From Acinetobacter calcoaceticus (GTDB lineage: Bacteria; Pseudomonadota; Gammaproteobacteria; Pseudomonadales; Moraxellaceae): a stretch of DNA of 64,000 nt. Location: assembly GCF_016508255.1 (NCBI RefSeq), contig NZ_JADVKT010000002.1, positions 124,001 to 188,000 on the forward strand. The letters run 5' to 3'. Below, in pieces: positions 28,553 to 36,975 of the stretch; position 1 is the first letter of the stretch; every line of letters starts with the position of its first letter. The notes beneath the pieces were generated by a model. That model was not told the origin of the DNA. It made no database searches and worked only from the letters and a program-made list of their open reading frames with translations. The position numbers were made by a program, and so were the translations under genes.

Positions 28553-29476
28553 TCAGCTTAAACTATCACTCAATTTCTGCTGCATAAAATCAATGAGTGC
28601 TCTTGTTTTAGCGGGTAAGTAACGGCGATCTGAATAAAGTGCAAATAATTGCAATGGAGCTGCTGATTGTTCGAATTCAATCTCGATTAAACGTCCATCG
28701 CTAATGTAGGGTTGGCAGGCTTGTTTGGATAGAATTGCAAAACCGACACCTGATATCGCAGCTTGTCCTGCCATCTCTCCGCTGTTTACCCGATAATGCC
28801 CTTTAACCTTGATGGTCTCGAATTCTCCCTTTTTATTGACAAACTGCCAAGGGGCACCTTTGAGTGCACTTACCGTTGTAATACAGGGCAATTCTTCAAA
28901 TTGCTGGATATGAGTAGGGGTACCATAACGCTGAATGACAGAGGGGGCTGCAACAATGGTGCAAGGGATAGTCACCAAATGACGGGCAATGTAGTCACTG
29001 TTATCCATCTGACCACGGGTAATAATGATTGCTAAATCCAGATCATCTCGCAGAGATTCGAAACCTGACAAATTAGTAACGCAGCTGATCTCTAGGTCTG
29101 GGTACTGACAAGCAAAATCGGCAATAACAGAACCCAGCAATGCAGGACCTATTTCATTGGGAATACAGATCCGTAATGGGCCTTTGAGTTGCATTTGCCG
29201 CGACGTTAATTCTGTCTCAGTTTGCTCAAGTGCTTCCAGTAATGGTTTTGCTCGGGTGTAGAGTAGTTGCCCCGCCTGAGTGAGTTTCATATGTCGGGTG
29301 CTACGCTCAATGAGCTGAAGATCCAATTTTTCTTCTAACTGAGAAATACAACGACTAACGTTTGATGTTGGTATTTCAAGGATTTTCGATGCCCCAACAA
29401 AACTTTCTCTTTCAACCACAGCAATAAACACTTTCAGGGTATTAAAGTCAAAAGCCGAACGCATCAATTGTCCCAT
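28553..29476 (-). CDS. LysR-family transcriptional regulator
   Basis: 307 residues. The N-terminal HTH (about 8-68: LKVFIAVVERESFVGASKIL, then SNVSRCISQLEEKLDLQLIERSTRHMKLT) is followed by a LysR substrate-binding domain (about 95-300). Subfamily features resemble the CrgA/DmlR-like group. It is divergent from an MFS transporter gene across an 80-bp gap and probably controls it. The Met at residue 5 is an alternative start. Confidence 0.92.
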   Translation of the reverse strand: MGQLMRSAFDFNTLKVFIAVVERESFVGASKILEIPTSNVSRCISQLEEKLDLQLIERSTRHMKLTQAGQLLYTRAKPLLEALEQTETELTSRQMQLKGPLRICIPNEIGPALLGSVIADFACQYPDLEISCVTNLSGFESLRDDLDLAIIITRGQMDNSDYIARHLVTIPCTIVAAPSVIQRYGTPTHIQQFEELPCITTVSALKGAPWQFVNKKGEFETIKVKGHYRVNSGEMAGQAAISGVGFAILSKQACQPYISDGRLIEIEFEQSAAPLQLFALYSDRRYLPAKTRALIDFMQQKLSDSLS

Positions 29477-29567
29477 ATTTGATAATAATGAGTGTCATTT
29501 CTACCATATAATAAACACCATTGATAGCAGTTAAACTCGGATATCTTTCATCCATAGGTTGCTTGCT

Positions 29568-30758
29568 ATGCCTTTAGGCACACAAACATTTAATCATAAA
29601 GCCCTCATGCGGATAGCCATTGTAATTGCTTTTGTCCAGTTCACGAATGCGCTGGAATATATGGTGTTCAACCCTGTTTTTGTTTTTATGGCATCAGATT
29701 TCGCAGTGCCTGTATCATTCTCTGGCTATGTGTCCGGCATATATACACTTGGTGCTGTCCTTTCGGGAGTTATTGCTTTTTACTGGATTGGTCATTTCAA
29801 TAAGAAACATTTTTTAATCGCCAATATGGTGCTATTAGCTCTACTGACACTTTTGACTACATGCACATCCAGTTTTAGTCTTCTGCTTGCACTACGTTTT
29901 TGTGCAGGTTTGGTTGGCGGTACGACAATGGGCGTGGGTATCAGTATATTAATAAACAACGCGCCGTCTAATTTGCGTGGAAAAATGTTGGCGACAGTGA
30001 TTGCTTCATTTTCGATAGTAAGCATTGTAGGAACGCCCACGATATTATTTTTGTGCACACATTATGGTTGGCATGTGGCTTTGTGGATAATAAGTGCATT
30101 GTGTGTGTTGGCTTTGCCATTGATTGTATCCATTATACCCAAAGACCCAGTCTCTTTAGACACGCTCCCTAAGCAGCCTCTCGATGCGAATACTTTATTG
30201 TTCGCCTCTGGTAATGCGCTTGTACAGTTTAGTCCAATGCTGGTCATTCCTATTCTGGCACCATTAATGACACAGCAGTTGGGCGCTTCGCAAGACTTGT
30301 TGCCTTGGCTCTTTTTCTGTGGGGGCGTGATAGGTTATCTGTCTACAAAAATTACAGGGGTGTTAAGCTCCCGTTTTTCTGCTTTGATGTTGGCTACAGG
30401 TTCGACCATTGTCTTTATATTGAGTTTGCTCATACCAATTCTAGGCTATCAGCATGCGACGTTATTTATTACTTTATTTCTCGGTGCATCTTACAGTCGT
30501 TTGGTGTCATCTTCGGTGGTTTCGATTCAGTTTCCTGACGATAGACAAAGAGCTGGATTTTCTTCATTACAGACATCAATCATGTATCTGGTTACAACCA
30601 TCGCATTTTTCCTGTCCGCTTTTCTATTACCTGATCATGGCATGACACCACAAAATCTAAACAAGTTACTGGTGATATGTGCAATATCCGCATCAGGATT
30701 TCCAATTCTTATTATTATTCTGCAAAAGAAACTGGCTCAACGTTTTCATCAGAGATAA
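29568..30758 (+). CDS. MFS transporter (arabinose-efflux-permease-like)
   Basis: About 396 residues with 12 hydrophobic segments. TM1 is IVIAFVQFTNALEYMVFNPVF and a motif-A-like loop GHFNKKHFLI lies between TM2 and TM3. The frame extends to a TTG at 29559, but the ATG at 29568 (MPLGTQTF) is preferred because an AGG lies about 10 nt before it. Probable exporter of a small molecule, with expression likely set by the divergent LysR gene. Many family members act on sugars or drugs; the substrate here is unknown. Confidence 0.85.
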   Translation: MPLGTQTFNHKALMRIAIVIAFVQFTNALEYMVFNPVFVFMASDFAVPVSFSGYVSGIYTLGAVLSGVIAFYWIGHFNKKHFLIANMVLLALLTLLTTCTSSFSLLLALRFCAGLVGGTTMGVGISILINNAPSNLRGKMLATVIASFSIVSIVGTPTILFLCTHYGWHVALWIISALCVLALPLIVSIIPKDPVSLDTLPKQPLDANTLLFASGNALVQFSPMLVIPILAPLMTQQLGASQDLLPWLFFCGGVIGYLSTKITGVLSSRFSALMLATGSTIVFILSLLIPILGYQHATLFITLFLGASYSRLVSSSVVSIQFPDDRQRAGFSSLQTSIMYLVTTIAFFLSAFLLPDHGMTPQNLNKLLVICAISASGFPILIIILQKKLAQRFHQR

Positions 30759-30864
30759 TTCTAAAGTCGCTATTTAAAATTTTGCTTATTTCAAGAGAGA
30801 TACGACATATTTTTTTGTGAAAAAAATATATACTATGGGGGAGTATGAATAAAAGACCAGATAT

Positions 30865-31797
30865 ATGGAAATCAACAGTAATTTAGAACGCTACCATTCT
30901 CATCAGTTCGATGAGGGAAACCCTCTGGCTCAAAATAAAATTCTAATAGCGACCATCTTAACTGCCTTAATGATGATTTTTGAAATTGTGGGTGGATGGA
31001 TATTTAACTCCATGGCACTTTTGGCTGATGGCTGGCACATGAGTTCACACATGGTTGCGTTAGGGCTGGCTTATTTTGCTTACAAAATGGCCCGCCGTTA
31101 TGCCTATGACAAACGCTTTAGTTTCGGAACGTGGAAAATAGAAATTTTGGGGGGATATAGTAGTGCAATCATATTAATGGTTGTTGCTATCTTGATGGGA
31201 GGTCAGTCTATTGATCGATTGCTCCATCCCGTCGATATTCATTACAATGAAGCGATTCCTATTGCTGTTGTCGGTTTGGCTGTCAATATAATCTGCGCAT
31301 GGTTATTACATAATACTCATGAACATGATCACCATCACGATCATGAGCATAGTCACCACCACCATGATCATCATCACGATTTAAACCATAAGGCTGCGTT
31401 TATTCATGTGGTTGCCGATGCCGTAACTTCGGTATTAGCCATAGTTGCACTTATTGCTGGTAAATATTTTGGATGGAACTTTTTAGATGCTTTATTGGGG
31501 ATCGTGGGTGCCATACTGGTTGCGCAGTGGTCTTGGGGGCTTTTACGTGACACAGGAAAAACTTTATTAGATGCTGAAATGTCACATCCAGTTGTTGCTG
31601 AAATACAAGAAGTGATTGAACAATTGCCCCAAGTGAAAATTACGGATTTACACGTATGGAAAGTGGGTAAAGAAAAATTTTCATGCATTTTGGCTTTAGA
31701 AACGAATAGATCAGATTTAACACCTGATTTGGTCAAAAAAGCGTTGTCTATTCATGAAGAAATTGTCCATGCCAGTGTAGAAATACATTTTGTCTGA
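30865..31797 (+). CDS. dmeF: Cation diffusion facilitator, DmeF-like Co2+/Ni2+ exporter
   Basis: 310 residues with six membrane spans. TM2 carries the metal-site residues in LLADGWHMSSHM (HxxxD-type tetrahedral site together with the later HVVADAVTSVLA in TM5). Between TM4 and TM5 lies an extreme His/Asp loop (HEHDHHHDHEHSHHHHDHHHD), which gathers metal on the cytoplasmic side. The extended N-terminus with NSNLERYHSHQF is typical of DmeF rather than CzcD. It exports divalent cations using the proton gradient. The next gene is also a cation transporter and is under a Mn2+ riboswitch, so this is a metal-handling spot. Confidence 0.85.
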   Translation: MEINSNLERYHSHQFDEGNPLAQNKILIATILTALMMIFEIVGGWIFNSMALLADGWHMSSHMVALGLAYFAYKMARRYAYDKRFSFGTWKIEILGGYSSAIILMVVAILMGGQSIDRLLHPVDIHYNEAIPIAVVGLAVNIICAWLLHNTHEHDHHHDHEHSHHHHDHHHDLNHKAAFIHVVADAVTSVLAIVALIAGKYFGWNFLDALLGIVGAILVAQWSWGLLRDTGKTLLDAEMSHPVVAEIQEVIEQLPQVKITDLHVWKVGKEKFSCILALETNRSDLTPDLVKKALSIHEEIVHASVEIHFV

Positions 31798-31839
31798 GCC
31801 TCTCTGTAGAGTTTCGATTAAATCACTGCTAAAATCCAC

Positions 31840-32010
31840 AGCATTGTCATTGGGGAGTAGCCATTCCTAGTACCCAACTAGGAAGAACACGTCAACAAAC
31901 TTGAGATCAGTGTCTCATGGCGTGTTCAGCCACTGTATATATACAGTATGAGCTAGGCGAGACCTTTGGCCGCAACGTACTTTGCTAGTCGGGCGAGGAG
32001 CGTTGTCGCG
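31840..32010 (+). ncRNA. yybP-ykoY manganese riboswitch
   Basis: The leader of the antiporter gene carries the two conserved internal-loop sequences of the yybP-ykoY class: GGGGAGTAG at 31852-31860 and GCGAGACCTTTGGCCGCAA around 31957-31975. Between them are variable hairpins (CCTAGTACCCAACTAGG at 31867-31883, an AACACG...CGTGTT stem and a TACTGTATATATACAGTA-like stem). The 3' side (TAGTCGGGCGAGGAGC) can close the multi-branched helix. This class binds Mn2+ and turns on exporters. Exact ends are approximate. The antiporter ribosome-binding site lies about 25 nt downstream, so control may be translational. Confidence 0.85.
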
Positions 32011-32047
32011 CCAATGGTTTCTTATTCGCCCGGCTGGAACTATTCCT

Positions 32048-33046
32048 ATGCTCCTCACTTTAATCTTATTCTTTTTGTCCGCCGGGGCAATTTACCTAGC
32101 CTGTGAATATTTCGTTAACGGAATTGAATGGTTTGGTAAACGTCTTAATCTTGGTGCAACCGCAGTAGGTTCAGTGCTCGCAGCTTTTGGTACAGCGTTA
32201 CCAGAGAGTGCGGTGACTTTCATGGCCGTGGTATTTGGTAATACTCCAGAACAAAAAGACCTTGGTGTTGGGGCTGCCATGGGTGGTCCACTTGTTTTGG
32301 CTACCTTGGGTTACGCCGTAGTTGGTCTGGTATTAATCCTTCATCGTAAGAAGTTGGCCCGAACCTCACATAAAGTACAAGTTGATTACGCTCGTTTAAG
32401 TCGAGATCAAGTTTCATTCCTTGCCATCTTTGTATTAAAAGTAGCGCTTGGTTTAGTGGCTTTTGCAATCAAGCCTTGGTTAGGCGTGTTGTTTTTAGCG
32501 GCTTATGCAGCTTATGTCTGGCGTGAGATTAAGGAAGCTGACACAGCCTCAGATGAAGAAGAACTTGAACCCCTCAAATTTCGTCCAAATACAGACGAAC
32601 CATCTTTAGGTTGGGCTGGTCTACAAGTATTAGTGGCTTTAGTTGTGATTAGCTTTGCATCACACACTTTTGTCGCTCAACTTGAAGCGATTGGCACACT
32701 CCTAAAATGGCCGCCTCACATAGTCGCCTTGTTACTAAGCCCCGTAGCTACTGAATTACCTGAAATCATGAATGCTCTGATTTGGGTACGCCAAGGCAAA
32801 GAGCGTTTAGCTTTAGCGAATATTTCTGGGGCGATGATGATTCAGGCTACCATACCGAGTGCATTGGGGATATTCTTCACACCGTGGCGCTTTGATTCGC
32901 TGTTATTAGCATCGGGCATTATCACCACATTGGCTATTATATTTCTTTGGAGCTTGTTCCGACGTGGTGTAGTCAACGATCGATCGTTGGTCGCAGTAAG
33001 TGGTTTGTATGCTGTTTTTGCATTTCTAGTTGTCATTTATCTTTGA
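32048..33046 (+). CDS. Sodium:calcium antiporter family (CaCA) membrane transporter
   Basis: 332 residues. Two inverted halves each carry an alpha-repeat signature: FGTALPESAVTFMAVVFGN in the first and SPVATELPEIMNALIWVRQG in the second, both with the ion-coordinating Glu. About ten membrane spans. The frame is open from 31982, but that start lies inside the riboswitch; the ATG at 32048 with GGAA 9 nt upstream gives the normal N-terminus (MLLTLILFFLSAGAI). Its Mn2+-sensing leader suggests it exports Mn2+ and/or Ca2+ rather than Ca2+ alone. Confidence 0.87.
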   Translation: MLLTLILFFLSAGAIYLACEYFVNGIEWFGKRLNLGATAVGSVLAAFGTALPESAVTFMAVVFGNTPEQKDLGVGAAMGGPLVLATLGYAVVGLVLILHRKKLARTSHKVQVDYARLSRDQVSFLAIFVLKVALGLVAFAIKPWLGVLFLAAYAAYVWREIKEADTASDEEELEPLKFRPNTDEPSLGWAGLQVLVALVVISFASHTFVAQLEAIGTLLKWPPHIVALLLSPVATELPEIMNALIWVRQGKERLALANISGAMMIQATIPSALGIFFTPWRFDSLLLASGIITTLAIIFLWSLFRRGVVNDRSLVAVSGLYAVFAFLVVIYL

Positions 33047-33246
33047 TAAAACTGAATGATTTATCCTTACTTTTTAATGATCTAATTTAAAATAAATGTC
33101 ATTTTGTGTGCTTTACTGCAAGAGGGTTGAGCACTATCCTTTGCCTGCTGTTCTACATTACCAGTCGGTTTTGATGGACCGATTTCATAGAAGCACTAAA
33201 GGTTTCATACTTTTAGTGTTTAGCTCCTCGTGCTCTCTCTACGTGG
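33047..33246 (+). repeat. Left copy of a ~200-bp direct repeat with serial hairpins
   Basis: It begins directly after the antiporter stop codon and matches 37832-38035 at roughly 80% by eye. Shared blocks include AGAGGGTTGAGCACTATCCT (identical) and CAGTCGGTTTT. Inverted repeats are kept in both copies: CGGT...ACCG and CACTAAAG...CTTTTAGTG here. The right copy is more regular, so this one is probably the decayed member. Together they bracket the small-gene patch. Confidence 0.75.
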
Positions 33247-33253
33247 AATGATT

Positions 33254-33350
33254 TGACCCATAAAGTTGGACCGTTAATTAAGCGGTTTTAAAAACTGATT
33301 TCTGTATTGTACAGGGGATAAACCTTGTAGCTTCATCTTATTATTTTTTA
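33254..33350 (-). mobile_element. Remnant of an IS3-family insertion sequence (3' end)
   Basis: Read on the minus strand, a frame ends KLQGLSPVQYRNQFLKPLN-stop (stop at 33274-33276), the characteristic C-terminus of IS3-family OrfB transposases. 18 bp beyond the stop, the sequence TCCAACTTTATGGGTCA looks like the IS terminal inverted repeat (33254-33270). Nothing upstream of the last 30 or so codons is preserved, so only the end of the element is left. Confidence 0.7.
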
Positions 33351-33537
33351 AAGCTGTTTATTCGATGAAAAATAATAATTTAAATGATACAGCTTATACT
33401 TTGCTTTGTTATTGCTGAGCGACCACATGATAATGAAGAGTTCCTGCTATTACTATCTCACAACTGAATATTACAATGGGATCTGTTAAATTTGATGATC
33501 TCGGTCATTATTACTTTTTAAGTAAGCGAGGTTTGAA

Positions 33538-33903
33538 ATGAATGAAATATGGGGATATCATTATAAAGAGGGATGGACTCACCAGCATAATTTTATTGCC
33601 GCTTACCTCACTTTATTTAATGAAAAGGATATATCTAAAGCTATAATTGCACTTGGATATTTTGGAAAATTTGGGGTTTATCAAATAGATGATTCAATAC
33701 TTGGAAATCCAATAGAAGTATATGAGTTACAAAATGATTCTACACTCCCAAAATATTTAATTGAATATTGTCCAATAGGGGCTAATGTAGATTATTTTGT
33801 AGCATATAATATGCCAAGTTTAATTGATCTTTTAAATAAGTTAGCCCCATTAGTTCATGCAGTAACAGCATGTAATCAAATTAATGATACACTTTTGAAT
33901 TAA
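33538..33903 (+). CDS. Hypothetical 121-aa protein
   Basis: Unrecognised. Cytoplasmic by appearance (no leader or membrane helix), aromatic-rich N-terminus (MNEIWGYHYKEGWTHQHNF), alternating helix and strand, two Cys. GAGG lies 6 nt before the ATG, which supports translation. It is the first of a run of short AT-rich genes of unknown role between the two direct repeats and follows an IS remnant. Confidence 0.6.
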   Translation: MNEIWGYHYKEGWTHQHNFIAAYLTLFNEKDISKAIIALGYFGKFGVYQIDDSILGNPIEVYELQNDSTLPKYLIEYCPIGANVDYFVAYNMPSLIDLLNKLAPLVHAVTACNQINDTLLN

Positions 33904-34855
33904 AAAAATAATAAAATCAATAAATTAAATTTTAATAAATTCTAGCTGCCAAATTTTTTAATTTTAATATTTTTTTAAATAAATTTTACATTCTTGTTTC
34001 ATTAAATCACTTGTCTATAAGAAAATAATAGATTAGTCAATTTCATTAGTTTATTCAAGATCAAGTTGATTATCATCTTTGGTTACTTTGATTTTTAACT
34101 TTTTATATTTTCGTTTGTTTGGATCAATTGCAGAATTCATGACTTCATCTGCGAAAGATGAGCATAACATCAATTTTGTGTATGCTCGGTAACCTATCAA
34201 AATTCTGCGTAGTGGATAGTCCGTTCTTGCAGAGTGGGTCATTGCAGCATATAGATATTTATCTAATCAAAGAAGGGTTGTTTTTTAAATGATGTAAAAA
34301 TTGGAAAGAAAAGCCTTAAGATTACATATTAAAGTATTTTAAATATACAATTTCTTATTTTATTACCTGTAAATTTAAGTAGATAAAATAAAATTAAAAT
34401 ATTTTGTTAAATGGTGAAAATTACGGATAATAAACCTTGCTTCAAGCAACAGGTTTATGTGTATTATAGATAATTGCGATCAATTATTGGCGGTGGCATA
34501 GTTGATAGTCAAAAAGAAAGGCTGATCAAAATACTTTCAAAGTAGACAACCATTATTCTGATCATGGTTCTCAATATAATAAAGAGTATTTTCATTTAGA
34601 TAGGTAAATAACTTGACTTCTATCAGGAAAAAAAGAGTTGAATTAATACTGAATTTGAGATTTTAGTTACCTAAATTAAAATAAATAATTTACTCAAAAA
34701 GAGGGTTGGTTTTGAGGCTATCTTCTTAATTAAAATAAATTTTAAATATTTTTAGATTTAATTTTTGAAATTTATTTATACATAATTATTCATTAATCTA
34801 ATTTTTTATCATGTAATCTAAAGAAAATCATTTAGTTCAAATTTTAGGTGTCTAT
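33904..34855. other. AT-rich region with IS debris, no confident gene
   Basis: About 950 bp. A 63-codon frame on the minus strand (34051-34242) is open, but has no recognisable family, no clear Shine-Dalgarno and Lys-rich low-complexity content, so I do not call it. A piece of IS3-family transposase lies at 34539-34607. The rest is very AT-rich and shows no structure I can name. Confidence 0.5.
34539..34607 (+). mobile_element. Fragment of an IS3-family transposase (DDE region)
   Basis: The frame reads KVDNHYSDHGSQYNKEYF and then stops after HLDR. SDHGSQY with a following KEY is the hallmark of the second catalytic Asp block of IS3-family OrfB (HSDrGsQY.s.eY). No flanking transposase sequence survives. 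It is on the opposite strand to the other IS3 remnant, so it is either from a second element or rearranged. Confidence 0.5.
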
Positions 34856-35095
34856 ATGGGAGATCGATCAATTGAAAAAGATAAAATTTTGAATTATCTC
34901 ACCAAACAAAATGCAGAGAAAGAAATCGAGTGCGAGTGGCTACGGGATATTATTATTCGGTTAATTGATGAGATTGAAGATGGCCGCTTACAAGTACAGC
35001 TAATTCGACAAGTAAATGAAGAACTTGTGTTATTAATACAAACACATATCGACGCAGATTTTAATTCAAAAGATTTAACTAAATTTAAAAATTAA
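34856..35095 (+). CDS. Hypothetical 79-aa helical protein
   Basis: Unrecognised. Acidic, almost wholly helical and probably coiled-coil (residues 8-65, EKDKILNYLTKQNAEKEIEC then LRDIIIRLIDEIEDGRLQVQ). The ribosome-binding site is weak (TAGGTG about 6 nt upstream). Codon composition is slightly less AT-rich than the flanks, consistent with a real gene. Single, no partner. Confidence 0.5.
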   Translation: MGDRSIEKDKILNYLTKQNAEKEIECEWLRDIIIRLIDEIEDGRLQVQLIRQVNEELVLLIQTHIDADFNSKDLTKFKN

Positions 35096-35270
35096 TTAGA
35101 TTGTAAATTTTTCGAAACAATAATATATGTAATGGAGTAGATTTGATTGGAGAGTGGTTGAGTTTAGAAAAATTTAATGCTAAGAATTTGGCATTGCAAT
35201 AGATTAATTTGAAAATAATATCATGTATAGTTTTTGAATTTTCATAAAATGAAATAATTTTTACTATAAA

Positions 35271-35318
35271 AAATAATATTCAAGAAGCCAAATATATTTG
35301 GCTTCTTGAATATTATTT
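35271..35318. terminator. 48-bp perfect palindrome, probable bidirectional terminator
   Basis: AAATAATATTCAAGAAGCCA plus AATA (35271-35294) is followed without spacer by its exact reverse complement (35295-35318). The GC-containing part (AAGAAGCC/GGCTTCTT) is flanked by A/T runs, so transcripts in either direction would form a terminator-like hairpin. It lies 10 nt beyond the stop of the small minus-strand gene. It can also extrude as a cruciform. Confidence 0.8.
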
Positions 35319-35327
35319 AAATTTCAT

Positions 35328-35480
35328 CTACTTATTTTTTTCTTCATTGTTTTTAGTTGATGAGGAGTTTCCTGATTTAGGGGAGTGGACCGGTTTTTCA
35401 GTTGTTTCCTCATTAGGTTTTGAATTAGAATCATTTTGATTTTGGGTTGCTTTTTTTGAAAAGTCTTTGAAATCAGACAT
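35328..35480 (-). CDS. Small 50-aa hydrophilic, probably disordered protein
   Basis: Begins MSDFKDFSKKATQNQNDSNS and continues as a Lys/Glu/Ser/Asn/Pro-rich chain ending NEEKNK. AGAAG lies 7 nt before the ATG, and a strong palindromic terminator follows directly, which argues for a real transcript. A longer frame on the same strand (35324-35521) overlaps it out of phase and has unnatural composition. It resembles in style the 46-aa gene at 36745. No family recognised. Confidence 0.5.
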   Translation of the reverse strand: MSDFKDFSKKATQNQNDSNSKPNEETTEKPVHSPKSGNSSSTKNNEEKNK

Positions 35481-35890
35481 TTTAAACTTCTTAATAAGTG
35501 TAGGGAAACTTGATAGTACACCTTTAACTGACTTACATTACGGTAGTTATGGAAGGAGTATGTAGAGATATGTTCCTTTATATACTTTAATATCGAAATG
35601 ATACTTAAAAAACTTATATGTTAGTTAGAGTAGTGAAATTGAAATGTAGGAAATGCATGAATTAACAAAGATTTTAAATTTATTTTACTTAACTTTCTTA
35701 AAATATAAACATAATTTAATATTTATATCATGTTTTTAAATAAATGTGATAAAGTTGTTTCTGTTTTTACATAAATGTTGTTGTTTTTTCAAATTTATAT
35801 TTAAAATTTACATATTAATACATTATATTCATCATAATTTAATTTGTAGAATAACTATATAGGCGCTCTTCCTGAAGAGATGGAGATAAA
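35481..35890. other. AT-rich gap, no gene seen
   Basis: About 410 bp between the divergent 50-aa gene and the 155-aa gene. It must contain both promoters. A Shine-Dalgarno GGAG is present at its right edge for the 155-aa gene. Nothing else recognised. Confidence 0.45.
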
Positions 35891-36358
35891 ATGCCCTTAC
35901 ATATAATAATAGCAGAACGAGTCTATCAAAAAATTTCTGATAAAAAACTACTGTCAGATCGACTTATGGATCGATTAAATGATTTAATTCATATAATTCG
36001 TGATGAAATTAAAAATACTCCTTTTAAACTCAAATATAACTTTATTGATTTTGAGGAGTGTTTGAGTAAACCTATGCAAGATTGTGTAGTAAAACTTGAT
36101 TTAAGTCTAATCCCTGCTTATAAAAATAAAGATGAATACATCCTTTGGTTGGCAAGTTTTATTGAAAAAATTACAACTGGAGGAAAGCCAACACTTCCAC
36201 CTATTCGAAATTTTATTCCTTTGGGTTTTAAATTTTACGATAATTCTGGAGTGATCATTACATGTGAACCAAACAGTGAGATTGAAAATCTAATTACAAA
36301 TTATTTTAAATCCAAAGACTTTAAAAGAATTATAAAGAACAAAAAACACTATTTATAA
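35891..36358 (+). CDS. Hypothetical 155-aa protein
   Basis: Unrecognised. Cytoplasmic, basic at its ends, with helical N-terminal half (LMDRLNDLIHIIRDEIKNTP) and mixed C-terminal half containing LPPIRNFIPLGFKFYDNSGV. GGAG lies 7 nt before the ATG, and a terminator follows 50 nt after the stop, so it is an independent transcription unit. No Cys-His cluster, nuclease motif or membrane span is visible. Confidence 0.58.
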   Translation: MPLHIIIAERVYQKISDKKLLSDRLMDRLNDLIHIIRDEIKNTPFKLKYNFIDFEECLSKPMQDCVVKLDLSLIPAYKNKDEYILWLASFIEKITTGGKPTLPPIRNFIPLGFKFYDNSGVIITCEPNSEIENLITNYFKSKDFKRIIKNKKHYL

Positions 36359-36404
36359 GCTAGAAGTAGCTGACCACTACACTTCTATATCCCTTTTTAT
36401 TAGT

Positions 36405-36432
36405 AGCCGCTTTTTTTGGGCGGTTTTTTAAT
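36405..36432 (+). terminator. Terminator after the 155-aa gene
   Basis: GCCGC and GCGGT-type arms (CCGC at 36407-36410 pairing with GCGG at 36420-36423) around a T-rich loop, followed by T6. The stem is short but GC-rich in an AT-rich setting. Confidence 0.6.
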
Positions 36433-36744
36433 AATTTTACTCACTCAGGTCTAAAAGTGTTTCTTTATCTATATTTTATAATTTTTATTTATCTAGATTG
36501 TGAAATTTATAATCAAAATTTTAAAGTTTTCTTGAGAATGTTTTAATAATTAAAATTTTTAATTAGTGGTGAAGCAAAAATTAAAATAATAGAAAATATA
36601 GGAATTTAAAATATTTATTATTATGATAATAAACAACAGTATCACATTTGGATACACTTGTATTGTATCTATGTAAAGGTAAAAGGACTATGTTTATTAA
36701 GTGTTAGATAATCATCTACACACCATTAAATAGGAGAGACTCTA

Positions 36745-36885
36745 ATGTCTCAGGACCAAGTTAAAAGCGATCAAGACAAATCAAAAGAGCAACAACAGCA
36801 GCAACAAGATGGTAAAGAGTTTGAACCTAAAACTCCTGATCAAAAAGATGTAGAGAAACTAAATAAAAATGAGAAAAAATCATAA
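36745..36885 (+). CDS. Small 46-aa Gln/Lys-rich disordered protein
   Basis: Starts MSQDQVKSDQDKSKEQQ, has a run of six Gln, then DGKEFEPKTPDQKDVEKLNK and a Lys-rich end. AGGAGAG sits 7 nt before the ATG, one of the best ribosome-binding sites in this patch, so translation is likely although the gene is very short. It has no hydrophobic core and is probably disordered. It is similar in style to the 50-aa gene at 35328 but not an obvious homologue. The next gene starts 90 bp downstream. Confidence 0.55.
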   Translation: MSQDQVKSDQDKSKEQQQQQQDGKEFEPKTPDQKDVEKLNKNEKKS

Positions 36886-36975
36886 TATAATAAATTATAT
36901 TTTTTCTTAAAAATGGTTGGTGGAAAGAATAACTATTCTTTTGCCAATTTATAAAATTAAGAGGAATATTTTAAT

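Noticed and set aside
31982..32047. N-terminal extension of the antiporter (MLVGRGALSRQ...)
   Set aside because: It overlaps the 3' part of the riboswitch and is not membrane-protein-like. The ATG at 32048 gives the expected first membrane span.
34051..34242. 63-codon minus-strand frame
   Set aside because: No Shine-Dalgarno, no recognisable family and a Lys-rich end produced by AT-rich DNA in a region of IS debris.
35324..35521. 65-codon minus-strand frame
   Set aside because: Out of phase with the better-supported 50-aa gene at 35328-35480, which has a ribosome-binding site and a more natural composition.
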